A stretch of 64,000 nt of DNA, taken from the NCBI GenBank assembly GCA_938041435.1, contig CALISR010000007.1, forward strand, positions 111,111 to 175,110. Direction: 5' to 3'. Shown one piece after another: positions 1 to 8,895 of the stretch (position 1 is the stretch's first letter; the number at the start of each line of letters is the position of its first letter). The DNA comes from an uncultured Candidatus Saccharibacteria bacterium (GTDB lineage: Bacteria; Patescibacteriota; Saccharimonadia; Saccharimonadales; Saccharimonadaceae). Made by a program: the position numbers and the translations under genes. The notes below the pieces were generated by a model that had not been told where the DNA came from, did no database searches, and saw only the letters and a program-made list of their open reading frames with translations.

Positions 1-190
1 CATACTTCATCCGCACTGGAGCGAGCTTGATGGTAATCCCCTTCTCGCGCTCCAGATCCATACTATCCAGCAATTGCTGCTTCATATCCCGCTTGGTAAC
101 GGTACCTGTCAGCTCCATCATGCGGTCGGCCAAGGTACTCTTGCCGTGGTCGATATGGGCGATGATGCAGAAATTACGGATATGTTCCAT
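1..190 (-). CDS. lepA: Elongation factor 4 (LepA), N-terminal part, cut by window edge
   Basis: Only the first 63 codons are present. The start ATG is at 190 and the protein begins MEHIRNFCIIAHIDHGKSTL, which contains the GTPase P-loop AHIDHGKS. It continues through a switch I/G2 region with DLEREKGITIK, where the RE(K/R)GIT pattern is typical of translational GTPases. The MEHIRNF start and short N-terminus fit LepA (EF4), a ribosome-associated GTPase, better than EF-G or TypA. It lies 3 nt after the murJ stop and is probably the last gene of the tilS-ftsH-murJ-lepA operon. The rest lies outside the window. Confidence 0.9.
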   Translation of the reverse strand, partial: MEHIRNFCIIAHIDHGKSTLADRMMELTGTVTKRDMKQQLLDSMDLEREKGITIKLAPVRMKY

Positions 191-193
191 ACG

Positions 194-1864
194 CTAGCGT
201 TTCCAGTTCCAGCCAAGATTAATTCGCCCAAAGAAGATCTGCCGCAACCGATTAAGCACTGGCTCGGCCTCTTTAAGCCTTAGTCGCCGGCTGAACCATA
301 TATAAACCGCAAAGCTCACTACTGTGATCATAATAAACTTTGGGAAAGCGAGGAAGAAACTCTTATCGTTTGTGCCAAAGGGGATCATTACCACGCTCAG
401 GTAAGCAGCTAACCCAGTTGGCACCGCAGCGATGACCATCTTGTAGATGCTATTAACGAAGCTGCGGTCAAACAGCCTCGGCATACGCCGCCCCATGAAG
501 AAGAAGAGGATAATCACCTCTACCACGGCAGTGATAGACTGCGCCCAAGCCAGGCCATAGCCTGGATTCTGGTTCTTGGACCAGAGATTCACCAGGATAA
601 TCGCCAGGATAATGTTAAACCCAATCGCAAAGAACGAGATATAAAGCGGGGTCTTGGTATCTTGCTGCGCATAGAAGCTACGTGCTGCAATATGATAAAT
701 CGTGCGGAAAAATATCGTTAAAACCAGTACTCCAAGAAAACCAGATATCACTGGGTCACCCCCGTTATAGATAAAGCTCACCACATAGCCTCGTGCAAAG
801 TAGGTAATAACCGCTACTGGCAATGCCAGCCAAATAATTACCCGGATCATCACCTGCAATTCTTTGCGGAAGAGATCCTCGCGCCCCGCCCCGAGGTGCT
901 CTGTCATTTGTGGGAAGGCGGCATTGCTAATCGCCACACCAATCAAATTCACTGGCATCAACGACAATGACGACGCCTGTTGGTAAGCTCGCACCGTCCC
1001 ATCAGCCATGCGCGAAGCGAGGTTTGTCTCCACAAGACCATTGAAGTAGTCAATCCCTTGGTCGAGTGAGCGCGTCCGCAGCAGACGCAGCACCTGGCGA
1101 AAGCTCTTGTTCTTGCGCTTGATTATAAAGCGATAGTCAAAGTCTAAGCCAAGCAGGCCAATCGAGCTAACAATCAACTGCAGCACCGAGCCTAGCACCA
1201 CGCCCAATGCTACACCCATAATGCCGCCATCAAACACCTGCCAGCCAAAGATGTTAATACCGTTCGTAAAGAAGGTCGCACCGATGATAATGCCGATGTT
1301 GTAGATCGTTGGCGCCAGCGCATAGAAGGTAAAGCGCCCAATCGCCTGCTGCATACTAGCAATGACGGTAGAGATAGAGAAGAGGAATGGGTTGACGGCA
1401 ATCACGCGCATCATACTCACTGCTAGGCTCCGCCCCGACTCGCTGAGCCCCGGCCCCACCACAACATTCACGAGCGGCTCGGCAAAGATCATAATCAAAA
1501 TACTTGCCGCTAAGGTGGTGAGCGCTAAGAAGTTGATCAAGCTCGAGCTCAAATCCCATGCCGACTGCTTATTGCCTGACGCCAAGCGCTGATTAAACAC
1601 CGGTATAAAGGATACGCTCAGTGCCCCAGACACCAGCACAAAGAACATGAAGTCGGGGATAGTAAAGGCTACGGTATAGGCATCAGCACCCACTTTGTAG
1701 GTGTCGTAGTACATGCCGTTGATGAGCCGTTCACGGTACATCCCCAAGACGCTCGACAGCAGTGTTGAGCCCGCGAGTAGGGCAGCAGCATTCTTGATGT
1801 TTAGTTTGCTATTTGCTTTGGCGACGACTGAGCGGACACGCCGACGATTTGCTCCATGTGCCAC
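194..1864 (-). CDS. murJ: Lipid II flippase MurJ (MviN family)
   Basis: A 556-residue polytopic membrane protein with about 14 hydrophobic segments. It has the MurJ/MviN N-terminal pattern (AGSTLLSSVLGMYRERLI, then FTIPDFMFFVLVSGALS, where MurJ proteins flip undecaprenyl-linked peptidoglycan precursor outward). The length is normal for the family. Translation starts at GTG 1864, preceded by a strong GGGAGGT Shine-Dalgarno about 6 nt away. An ATG inside codon 3 is out of frame. It lies 18 nt after the ftsH stop and 3 nt before lepA, so it is co-transcribed. The C-terminus is basic and cytoplasmic. Together with murC and the FtsB-like gene it shows that this cell builds its own peptidoglycan. 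Confidence 0.93.
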   Translation of the reverse strand: MAHGANRRRVRSVVAKANSKLNIKNAAALLAGSTLLSSVLGMYRERLINGMYYDTYKVGADAYTVAFTIPDFMFFVLVSGALSVSFIPVFNQRLASGNKQSAWDLSSSLINFLALTTLAASILIMIFAEPLVNVVVGPGLSESGRSLAVSMMRVIAVNPFLFSISTVIASMQQAIGRFTFYALAPTIYNIGIIIGATFFTNGINIFGWQVFDGGIMGVALGVVLGSVLQLIVSSIGLLGLDFDYRFIIKRKNKSFRQVLRLLRTRSLDQGIDYFNGLVETNLASRMADGTVRAYQQASSLSLMPVNLIGVAISNAAFPQMTEHLGAGREDLFRKELQVMIRVIIWLALPVAVITYFARGYVVSFIYNGGDPVISGFLGVLVLTIFFRTIYHIAARSFYAQQDTKTPLYISFFAIGFNIILAIILVNLWSKNQNPGYGLAWAQSITAVVEVIILFFFMGRRMPRLFDRSFVNSIYKMVIAAVPTGLAAYLSVVMIPFGTNDKSFFLAFPKFIMITVVSFAVYIWFSRRLRLKEAEPVLNRLRQIFFGRINLGWNWKR

Positions 1865-1882
1865 TGATATACCTCCCTGCTC

Positions 1883-3739
1883 CTAGTGGAGCTTGGCCTC
1901 CGTTGGCAAAGTGGCATCCGCCATTGCAGCCTTAGCTTCGTCTTCTTCGAGTGTTTCGTGAACAAGCAGCTCATCTTTGAGCTTCTCAAGCGCTGAGCGG
2001 TTGTGCGAGAGGACAATCTCAGCACGGCGAGAAGCTTCTTTGATAAGCGCCTCTACCTCGTGGTCAATCGCCTCAGCAGTCGCATCGCTATATGGGCGCT
2101 CGTGAGTAATCTTGTCGAACACCATACCACCGTTATCTTCATGGAAGACTTGGTCGCGGAGCTTTGCACCCATGCCCTGCTCAATCACCATATCACGGGC
2201 AATCTCCGTCGCTTTACGCAAGTCACTACCTGCCCCAGTGGTAATGCCGTCATCGCCATAGATCAATTTCTCGGCAATCCGCCCACCCATCGCCCGGGCC
2301 AGGATATCCTTAAACTCATATACATTAGTGTAGCTCTTGTCCTCTGGAGGCAAGAACCATGTCACGCCGCCCGTGCCACCACGCGGGATGATGGTTACCT
2401 TATGCACTGGATCGCTATCAGGCAAGACATGCCCCACAATAGCGTGACCTGCCTCGTGGTACGCCGTGAGTTCCTTCTCGTGGTCGGTCATTACCTTAGC
2501 TTTGCGCTCAGGGCCAATCGCCACCTTTTCGAAGGCTTCGGTCAGATCTTGGTTAGTAATCGTCTTCTTGCCGCGGCGCGCTGCGATAATCGCTGCTTCG
2601 TTGGCCATGTTCGCGAGGTCGGCACCACTACTACCGGCTGTCTTGGCAGCAAGCTTGTCGAGGTCGACCGACGCATCGGTTGGTTTGTTCTTGAAGTGCA
2701 CCTTGAGGATTGCCTCACGGTCTTTGCGCTCGGGTAGGCTAATCGTCGTATGGCGGTCAAAGCGGCCTGGGCGCAACAGTGCTGGGTCGAGCACATCGGC
2801 CCGGTTGGTTGCCGCTAGGATAATCACGTTGGTATCCGCCTCAAAGCCGTCCATCTCTACTAAAATCTGGTTCAACGTCTGCTCGCGCTCGTCGTGACCA
2901 CCGCCCATACCGGAGCCACGTTTACGTCCCACGGCGTCAATCTCATCAATGAAGATAATGGCTGGCGCATTTTTCTTGGCCTTAGCAAAGAGGTCGCGTA
3001 CCCGACTTGCCCCCACACCAACAAACATCTCCACAAACTCTGAGCCACTAATGGAAAAGAACGGTACGTTAGCCTCGCCTGCAACCGCTCGCGCCAACAT
3101 CGTTTTACCGGTACCAGGGTTACCAACAAGGAGAATCCCTTTAGGAATCTTAGCACCGAGGCTCTGATATTTCTTGGGATGCTTAAGGAAGTCCACCACC
3201 TCTTGCAAATCTTGCTTGGCGTTTTCATTACCCGCAATGTCATCAAATACTACCCGCTCTTTATCAAGGCCGTACAGCTTGGCCTTACTCTTGCCAAAGC
3301 CCATCGCTTGGCTGTTCTGTCCCTGGGCTTGGCGCATCATAAACATAAAGAGAACGCCAAACAATACGACCGACAGGACAATTGGTGCGAGATTCCAAAA
3401 CAATAGGCCCGTCTGTGACTCATTTTGCACCTTTACCTCTGTTTTGTCGTGCTTGAGCCCTTGGGTATAGATAGTGCCGTTTTCTTTGAGGCTGCGCTCG
3501 GTTGGCTTGGACTGGCCTTTGGGTGTAACGGTCAGCTCATTGCCTTGGATTTCAATCTTGGCAATTTTGCCATTATTTGCCCGGTTCACTACATCCGAGA
3601 GCGGCACCTCCTTAAGGTTGGCCTGCGGCGAATTAATCGCCCAAAATGCCAGCACACCCAGCACCACAATCGCCCAAAACAGCCCTAGGCGCAGGGCATT
3701 GGTCGCTTTCGACGGTTTTTTATTCATCAGGGAACTCAC
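1883..3739 (-). CDS. ftsH: ATP-dependent zinc metalloprotease FtsH
   Basis: A 618-residue membrane-anchored AAA protease. It has an N-terminal transmembrane segment around residues 20-35, a small extracytoplasmic domain and a second segment around 115-135. The AAA module carries Walker A GNPGTGKT, Walker B IIFIDEID and the second region of homology (NRADVLDPALLRPGRFDR). The zinc protease domain has HEAGH and a downstream acidic ligand region. FtsH degrades misfolded membrane proteins and some regulators. The ATG is preceded by AAAGGAG. It follows tilS by about 38 nt; a tilS-ftsH neighbourhood is common in bacteria. Length and motifs look intact. Confidence 0.96.
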   Translation of the reverse strand: MSSLMNKKPSKATNALRLGLFWAIVVLGVLAFWAINSPQANLKEVPLSDVVNRANNGKIAKIEIQGNELTVTPKGQSKPTERSLKENGTIYTQGLKHDKTEVKVQNESQTGLLFWNLAPIVLSVVLFGVLFMFMMRQAQGQNSQAMGFGKSKAKLYGLDKERVVFDDIAGNENAKQDLQEVVDFLKHPKKYQSLGAKIPKGILLVGNPGTGKTMLARAVAGEANVPFFSISGSEFVEMFVGVGASRVRDLFAKAKKNAPAIIFIDEIDAVGRKRGSGMGGGHDEREQTLNQILVEMDGFEADTNVIILAATNRADVLDPALLRPGRFDRHTTISLPERKDREAILKVHFKNKPTDASVDLDKLAAKTAGSSGADLANMANEAAIIAARRGKKTITNQDLTEAFEKVAIGPERKAKVMTDHEKELTAYHEAGHAIVGHVLPDSDPVHKVTIIPRGGTGGVTWFLPPEDKSYTNVYEFKDILARAMGGRIAEKLIYGDDGITTGAGSDLRKATEIARDMVIEQGMGAKLRDQVFHEDNGGMVFDKITHERPYSDATAEAIDHEVEALIKEASRRAEIVLSHNRSALEKLKDELLVHETLEEDEAKAAMADATLPTEAKLH

Positions 3740-3777
3740 TCCTTTCGTTCGCTTGCATTCTCACACAGTAATCTGAT

Positions 3778-4626
3778 CTATTGTACCACTTCTACAGTGA
3801 ATTGCCGAGGGCCAAACTGCAAATACACGCCATCGCCCACCACGTGGCGGCTACCCGGACGAGCAGTCTTGATGGCCAGCACCGCACGCTCGAGCCGCGG
3901 GCGGGTTGGGCGCGGCGCACCCGCCCACATGATCATCGCACCCAATAGCTCCTGAGCACTTGCCTCGTCGATCATAATCAATCCATAGCGCTCAGCCGCA
4001 AACTGCGGCAAGAGGTGCTGTACTTCATCACTAATCGTATGGCGCAGCGCAAGTTGCTGATGCCGCAGCGAAGTAATCTGCGCCGCCTGCTCTGCCGTGA
4101 GGAGCCGCTGAATGCAGCGCCGCAGCCGATTACGCGTGTAGCGGTCACTCGCATTCGTCTCATCTTCTACCCATTCCAGGCGATGAGCCAGTGCATAGGC
4201 GCGAATATCTGCCTTGCGCCAGCCCAGTAGTGGCCGCTCCACCCCGGGGCGGTTCAGCACGGCCAGCCCACGCCATCCCGTTCCACGTACTAAGTTAAGC
4301 GCCACTGTTTCTACTAAATCGTCCAAGTGATGTGCTGTTACCACTGGTGCTTGGTATTGCGCTGCTGTATCGAGCAAAAAATCATACCGAGCCTCTCGCG
4401 CTGCTGCTTCGCTCGCATTCGGCCCAAGCTTAAGCTGAGTAGACACAAAGGGTAGCCCATAGCGCGCCGCCAGTGCTGCTACAAAGCGCGCATCCGCTGC
4501 CGACGCTTCACCCCGGATCCCATGATCGACATGCGCCACAATCAACGGCTCCGTCGCCTGCGCCACCATCACATCCAAGAGCACTACACTATCCACACCA
4601 CCAGACACTGCAACAAGATACGCCAT
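3778..4626 (-). CDS. tilS: tRNA(Ile)-lysidine synthase TilS
   Basis: An N-type ATP pyrophosphatase with the PP-loop SGGVDSVVLLD at the extreme N-terminus, a following HVDHGIRG block and the family pattern VVTAHHLDDLVET. TilS converts C34 of tRNA-Ile(CAU) to lysidine so that it reads AUA. I chose ATG 4626 (282 residues) because TATACT lies just upstream, fitting the leaderless pattern seen elsewhere here; a TTG at 4650 would add 8 residues. The C-terminal region is shorter than in E. coli TilS. First gene of the tilS-ftsH-murJ-lepA operon. A probable substrate tRNA lies at 8896-8971. Confidence 0.92.
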   Translation of the reverse strand: MAYLVAVSGGVDSVVLLDVMVAQATEPLIVAHVDHGIRGEASAADARFVAALAARYGLPFVSTQLKLGPNASEAAAREARYDFLLDTAAQYQAPVVTAHHLDDLVETVALNLVRGTGWRGLAVLNRPGVERPLLGWRKADIRAYALAHRLEWVEDETNASDRYTRNRLRRCIQRLLTAEQAAQITSLRHQQLALRHTISDEVQHLLPQFAAERYGLIMIDEASAQELLGAMIMWAGAPRPTRPRLERAVLAIKTARPGSRHVVGDGVYLQFGPRQFTVEVVQ

Positions 4627-4992
4627 GGCAATAGTATATTCATTTTGCAAAGAGGAGTAAATACTAGTTTTATTATGTGTAATATGCTAGGCGTACAACA
4701 CACACAAGCCGCCCAAGAGGAGGAACGGCGGCTTGCATGATAGAGGAGGAGGTAGCGTGTGCTACTACAGGTAGTATGCCTCGCCGTGCTTAAATGGAGC
4801 TGAAAGTGGATACTTTTGCCATTTTAGCAATACGCCGTGTCTTATAATTATATAAAGTAATGCGTCACATTATTCATAGGTAGGCTTATTACTGACTCCA
4901 GCGTCTCGCAATATAGTCATAATTTCTCTTGGTATATAGCAAAGCAATCGGCTGCATTTTGTACGTCCTGAATCACAATATTCTCTGTTTTT
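4627..4992. other. Intergenic region with one strong hairpin
   Basis: No convincing gene. The only clear structure is a 9-bp perfect inverted repeat, CAAGCCGCC at 4705-4713 and GGCGGCTTG at 4727-4735, with a purine-rich loop and no T-tract on either side. A TATAAT-like stretch near 4850 could be a promoter for the small gene at 4993, but it is about 140 nt away and I do not assign it. Confidence 0.5.
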
Positions 4993-5115
4993 ATGAAGAA
5001 TGCGGTAGTATATTCAATTTTTCTTTTTCTCCTAATCACCCAGGTTTTAGCAATTTCTACTCTTTTCCTCTATACCGCTCTACTCTCAGAAGTAGCAGAA
5101 AATAAAAAAGACTAA
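4993..5115 (+). CDS. Small hydrophobic membrane peptide (40 aa)
   Basis: An open frame of 40 residues with ATG at 4993: a charged start (MKN), about 28 mostly hydrophobic residues forming one likely membrane helix, and a charged tail ending EVAENKKD. This topology matches the other small membrane proteins in the window (9268, 24564). A TATTCT-like element lies 8 nt upstream, compatible with a leaderless start. I do not recognise a family, and a chance frame in AT-rich DNA cannot be excluded. Confidence 0.4.
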   Translation: MKNAVVYSIFLFLLITQVLAISTLFLYTALLSEVAENKKD

Positions 5116-5194
5116 TCCGATGGTGTCGAGCTATAAGCTCAAACTCCTAGGTTATTAAGAAGACGAAAATACCTCAGCTACAAAACAGATCTCT

Positions 5195-6583
5195 CTACTT
5201 ACGCGACAGCTTACTTGCCGCCGTTCGCACTGCCTCGCTCCACGTTAAGAAAACGTGCGGGAGCTCTGCTAGTTGCTCAGCAGTGAGGTCGTGCTTGATG
5301 GCGAGCGTGACCTCTTGGATGAGCTCACTAGCACGCGGAGCGACGATCGTCCCGCCGAGCAATACCCCTTGTTTGTCGCTAATCAGCTTGACGAACCCCT
5401 CGCGGAAGTCACTTGTATTGCTGCGAGCAATCATACCGAGCGGCACCAACACCTTGTTGATCTTGAGATCGCGCTTAATACAGTCATCTTCATTAAAGCC
5501 CACACTAGCTACCTCTGGATAAATGAAGGTGGCGCGTGGTACTAGCTCGTAGTCGAGCGTCATTTGCGATTTGGGGTGGAGGATGTTGTGCGCCGTCAGC
5601 CGCCCCTCGCTCAAGACGGTGTGGGTTGGTACATCATTGCCTAGCACATGGCCCGCCGCATAGATATGCCGCACATTGGTCTGGAAGAATTGGTTCACTT
5701 CAATACCATCATCGGGCGAATACGCCACCTCAGCATTATCTAGCCCAATATCAATGGTCGGCTCTGGCTTGGTCGCCACCAAGACACGCTCTACCTCCAT
5801 CGTCCGCTCAATACCACCACGGATATATTGGACGATCACATTACCACTTGGGCCACGCATGAGGGAGCGAATCGTCGTTTGCGTCAAGACCGACAGTGGT
5901 TGGTCGCGCTGCAGGAGGCTGCTCACTGCCTCACTAACCTCTTCGTCCTCGGTTGGCAAAATGCGTGATGACTGCTCTGCCACCGATACCGTGCTACCAA
6001 AGGTCGCAAAGAAATGCGCGAGCTCAATCGCCACCGTCGTCGCACCAATGATCAACAGGCTGCGAGGCGGGCGACTCAGCTTGAGGGCGGTGCGTGGTGT
6101 CAGCCAGTCGATTGTCTCAATGCCCGCAATCGCTGGCTGGGTCACATGCGCCCCTGTCGCGATCAAAATATGCCCCGCCGTTACTTCATGGTCGCCAATC
6201 GTGACAGTGTGCTGGTCACGTAAGACGCCTTTGCCGTAAAATGTGTCAATCCCTTGTTGGTTATAATAGTGCTCGTTATCGCCCGCACCAGTCCGCTCTA
6301 CCACTGTATTTTTCCAATGCTGGATGGCTGGGTAGTCAAAATCCACTCGCGATGTATCGAGCCCAAACTGGTGGCCCTGTTGGATGCGGTTATAGAGCTG
6401 TGCCACACCCAGCAGCGTCTTGACAGGGATATCACCCCAATTAGGCGCACCACCACCAAAGGTGTCTGCCTCAATCAACCCCACCTTCTTATCTGCCCGG
6501 GCCGCCACCAAAGCTGCAGTACTGCCAGCTGCACCACTACCCAGCACCAACAAATCATAATCGTAGCGTGGTCGTCGTATCAT
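5195..6583 (-). CDS. FAD-dependent pyridine nucleotide oxidoreductase lacking the redox disulfide
   Basis: A 462-residue protein with the fold plan of dihydrolipoamide dehydrogenase and mercuric reductase. It has an N-terminal FAD dinucleotide motif (LVLGSGAAGSTAA), a central NAD(P)-binding motif, a second FAD motif (YAAGHV) and a C-terminal dimerisation domain. The active-site segment reads GGGAPNWGDIPVKTLL where the family has a CxxxxC pair: both cysteines are replaced, by Ala and Asp. The C-terminal HPTxSE dyad is FLTWSE, so the catalytic His is also missing. It probably binds FAD and NAD(P)H but should not reduce disulfides; the true substrate is unknown. The start ATG at 6583 has AAGGAG upstream. 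Confidence 0.85.
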   Translation of the reverse strand: MIRRPRYDYDLLVLGSGAAGSTAALVAARADKKVGLIEADTFGGGAPNWGDIPVKTLLGVAQLYNRIQQGHQFGLDTSRVDFDYPAIQHWKNTVVERTGAGDNEHYYNQQGIDTFYGKGVLRDQHTVTIGDHEVTAGHILIATGAHVTQPAIAGIETIDWLTPRTALKLSRPPRSLLIIGATTVAIELAHFFATFGSTVSVAEQSSRILPTEDEEVSEAVSSLLQRDQPLSVLTQTTIRSLMRGPSGNVIVQYIRGGIERTMEVERVLVATKPEPTIDIGLDNAEVAYSPDDGIEVNQFFQTNVRHIYAAGHVLGNDVPTHTVLSEGRLTAHNILHPKSQMTLDYELVPRATFIYPEVASVGFNEDDCIKRDLKINKVLVPLGMIARSNTSDFREGFVKLISDKQGVLLGGTIVAPRASELIQEVTLAIKHDLTAEQLAELPHVFLTWSEAVRTAASKLSRK

Positions 6584-6694
6584 GTGGTGGTTCTCCTTAA
6601 CTCCTGATTGGGCGTTTTCTCTATTATACCACTGGCCTGGGCAAAAAAGAACGCCAAAACACTCGCCTGAGCCCTAGCCTTCTTACCAATTCTC

Positions 6695-6703
6695 TGCTAT
6701 AAT
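6695..6703 (+). promoter_or_regulatory. Extended -10 promoter of tRNA-Met
   Basis: TGC-TATAAT, with the hexamer at 6698-6703, ends 11 nt before the mature 5' end of the tRNA at 6715. The extended TGn-TATAAT form recurs at other promoters in the window. Confidence 0.7.
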
Positions 6704-6714
6704 GCGTCATGTTT

Positions 6715-6791
6715 GGCACCGTAGCTCAGCCGGTTAGAGCGCAGGACTCATAAGCCTGAGGTCACTGGTTCGATCCCAGTCGGTGCTACCA
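6715..6791 (+). tRNA. tRNA-Met(CAT), elongator type
   Basis: A complete 77-nt cloverleaf with encoded CCA: acceptor GGCACCG/CGGTGCT (G1-U72 wobble), D arm GCTC...GAGC, anticodon loop CTCATAA and T arm ACTGG-TTCGATC-CCAGT. The anticodon stem CAGGA/GCCTG has an A-G mismatch next to the loop. The body resembles elongator tRNA-Met. It is not the initiator, because position 1-72 pairs. Ile2 identity cannot be fully excluded for a CAT tRNA, but the 8896 tRNA fits Ile2 better. Confidence 0.85.
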
Positions 6792-6802
6792 GATATGATA
6801 GG

Positions 6803-6828
6803 CGGCGTACGATAAGTGCGCCGTTTTT
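6803..6828 (+). terminator. Rho-independent terminator after tRNA-Met
   Basis: CGGCGTAC / GTGCGCCG stem (one G-U), 5-nt loop GATAA, followed directly by TTTTTT. It sits 12 nt after the tRNA 3' end. Confidence 0.85.
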
Positions 6829-6976
6829 TGTTTTTTGCTTATAATCGCTGCCTAGATCCAGTATATAAGTGAATACTATAAAGAAATATTCAGTCTTGGG
6901 ATCAAGACAAAAAGCATGCGAGGATAGAGTGCAATGGAGTGCGGAGTGCTCAATCACTCATCACGTGCATCATCCT

Positions 6977-7027
6977 CTATAATCAAAAGCACCTCAGGTC
7001 CATCGCCCAAGGTGCTTTTGGTCTTTT
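6977..7027 (+). other. TATAAT directly followed by a terminator-like hairpin (possible tiny RNA)
   Basis: TATAAT at 6977-6982 is followed at once by CAAAAGCACCT (6984-6994), a 15-nt loop, AGGTGCTTTTG (7010-7020) and GGTCTTTTT. If the -10 is used, the transcript would be little more than a terminator hairpin. Alternatively the hairpin only terminates read-through between the tRNA unit and the small minus-strand gene at 7027. Confidence 0.45.
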
Positions 7028-7143
7028 TAGAGCTCGACCTCTGCTAATTTGCTGTGGCGCGCGGCAATGAATGCCCGCAGCTCTGCCATACTACGCGACC
7101 GATTCCAGGTGGCGAGTATGGTTTCTTTCGTCTTTTTTCGCAT
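7027..7143 (-). CDS. Small basic protein, unknown (38 aa)
   Basis: ATG at 7143, stop at 7027, 38 residues, starting MRKKTKETI. It is basic at the N-terminus, with an amphipathic helical middle (SMAELRAFIAARHSKLAEVEL). GAGGG lies about 6 nt before the ATG as a Shine-Dalgarno, and a GATAAT-like -10 lies further upstream. Codon use resembles its neighbours. No family is recognised, and at this size the call rests on the ribosome site and composition only. Confidence 0.4.
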   Translation of the reverse strand: MRKKTKETILATWNRSRSMAELRAFIAARHSKLAEVEL

Positions 7144-7423
7144 ATCTACCCTCTTTTTGTGTTGTCATTATCGACCTACCTCGATCCTAGCATATACACG
7201 AACAAAATGCAAACAAATTGTTTCTTATTTTAGTTTTTCTTGTTTATCCCTGTTATCTCGGTATCCCTCACCATTCTAGGGCGGCCCTTTGCTTGTCGTG
7301 CTTTACGCCACCTCTCAGGCTATTTTGTTACCTCTGCACTGCTAACCATCAGTAGTAGGGCTAATAGGGTGCTGAGACCAGCGCCAAACTTATTCTTCTT
7401 TCCACCTTCCCAAGACACCAAAG
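7144..7423. other. Intergenic spacer, nothing recognised
   Basis: Apparent open frames here end in the antisense of the fMet tRNA and are not credible. No tRNA, palindrome or promoter stands out before the fMet terminator at 7424. Confidence 0.5.
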
Positions 7424-7450
7424 CAAAAACCCTACCGTGTGGTAGGGTTC
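7424..7450 (-). terminator. Terminator of tRNA-fMet
   Basis: On the minus strand: AACCCTACC, loop ACAC, GGTAGGGTT, then TTTGCTTT. It lies 7 nt after the tRNA 3' CCA. Confidence 0.85.
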
Positions 7451-7455
7451 TTACC

Positions 7456-7534
<79 letters not shown>

Positions 7535-7617
7535 TTACGGTTCTTATTCTACCAGTGATGAATGCCAGTTGTCAAGGATTTACCACCTGAATGTCAAGAT
7601 TTCCACTCCCCCGCTTG

Positions 7618-8076
7618 TTATTTATCCTTTTGCTGGGCCTGCTCGGCTGCACCACCAAAGAGGAAGGTCACCCACTGCTCGAAGTTGCTACTCTGTGTAT
7701 CGGGGTTGGTAGGTTTATCGGTTGGTGGGTCGTGCGCCTCAGCACTATTCTTGGGCAGCACAATCACCTTCTCGCCAGGTGCCACTAGGCCAAGTTCCTC
7801 ACGAGCAGCAAGCTCTTTATATTCGTCACTCTCGCGGAAGTTCTTTTGGTATTGCAGCGTTTGCGTCTCAAGCTCGGTAAGGACAAGCTGCCGCCGTTTC
7901 GTCTCTAGCTCACGCTGCTGCGTATAGTTCTGCTGGAGACGTGCTACCGACTGCCAGGCAAGGTATGTCGCAATCACAAGCGCAAGCGCCAGCACAATGG
8001 TATTGAGCTGGAGATAATCATGCTTGATCTTGTAGATGATGTGGCGCTTGGTAGTGTCGCTGAACACAAACTTCAT
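7618..8076 (-). CDS. FtsB/DivIC-like septum formation initiator
   Basis: A 152-residue bitopic protein. It has a short basic cytoplasmic N-terminus, one transmembrane helix around residues 25-43, a coiled coil (about 45-85, rich in Q, E, L) and the family's conserved end, where E-x-A-A-R-E-E-L-G-L-V-x-P-G-E-K-V-I-V-L is visible around residues 90-115. Such proteins form the FtsQLB/DivIB-FtsL-DivIC bridge in the divisome. The tail (about 30 residues) is polar and disordered. The start ATG 8076 has TATAAT 8 nt upstream, so the mRNA is probably leaderless. Confidence 0.85.
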   Translation of the reverse strand: MKFVFSDTTKRHIIYKIKHDYLQLNTIVLALALVIATYLAWQSVARLQQNYTQQRELETKRRQLVLTELETQTLQYQKNFRESDEYKELAAREELGLVAPGEKVIVLPKNSAEAHDPPTDKPTNPDTQSSNFEQWVTFLFGGAAEQAQQKDK

Positions 8077-8215
8077 AGGCTTCTATTATACCGTATACCA
8101 CGCAGTTGCTGCAAAAGCTGCGGCCAGCAAAAAAACACGCTGCACACCACAATTTTGGTTAAAAATCGCTCATAGACTTGCCAGGTGTCGACCTCTGTGC
8201 TATAACCAATGCAAG

Positions 8216-8851
8216 ATGACACACAAACAACCCTCTCAAGAGGCTGCTCAACAACGCAGCCCAGAGTCTTTAGTATCACCAGAAACGGTAATAGGATCCG
8301 CCACTGCAATATTAGGACGTGCAGCATTATTACTACAAAAAAACGGCAAGCAAGGAGATCTCTTAGCCGATTTAATGGGTGATGGATTGCCAGCATCTTC
8401 TCACGCACCAGACGCCCCACCCCAAGCACAGGCTGAGACACCCTCACCTTGTGAGCAGTCCACTCAGCCAACACGCGAAGACCTCTACGCTCTCCAAAGA
8501 ATCATCAATAGCTACGATCATCAGGTTGCACAGCACCCACGAAGCAAAGCACTCAAAGAGAAGCGTGCCGCAGCCTGGTATAATCTTGACATTGCTATTG
8601 CCAAGACGCTCGGGATAACACCAGAGCAATATGCCCAGGCATACACCAACCGTGATGCGCAGTTCGATGCGATTGTCCTAGAGCGTATGCGTATCCGCCA
8701 CGAAGTGAAAGAAGCAGCACGAGCCGCTCACCCATCCCAAACCGCCGCTCAGCGTAGAAATAGACCACAGCAAGAGGAACCAGAAGGCATTGATCGGCGC
8801 TCCGCTGCTGCCGGCGAAGACGTCCGGAGCCTTAGTAAACTCGATTACTAG
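8216..8851 (+). CDS. Hypothetical protein (211 aa)
   Basis: Start chosen at ATG 8216 because TGC-TATAAC (8198-8206) ends 9 nt upstream; longer in-frame starts would lie upstream of that -10. The protein is soluble, with a Ser/Pro/Ala-rich low-complexity stretch (about residues 55-80) and a helical, charged second half with KALKEKRAAAWYNLDIAIAKTLG and a basic tail. No transmembrane segment or signal peptide. No family recognised; it sits alone between the FtsB-like gene and a tRNA. Confidence 0.6.
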   Translation: MTHKQPSQEAAQQRSPESLVSPETVIGSATAILGRAALLLQKNGKQGDLLADLMGDGLPASSHAPDAPPQAQAETPSPCEQSTQPTREDLYALQRIINSYDHQVAQHPRSKALKEKRAAAWYNLDIAIAKTLGITPEQYAQAYTNRDAQFDAIVLERMRIRHEVKEAARAAHPSQTAAQRRNRPQQEEPEGIDRRSAAAGEDVRSLSKLDY

Positions 8852-8895
8852 TAGCATATACGCCAACAATACGGTATAATGTGGCAAGTGGATCT

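Noticed and set aside
2003..2737. 244-residue plus-strand frame
   Set aside because: Antisense shadow of ftsH, whose motifs are complete.
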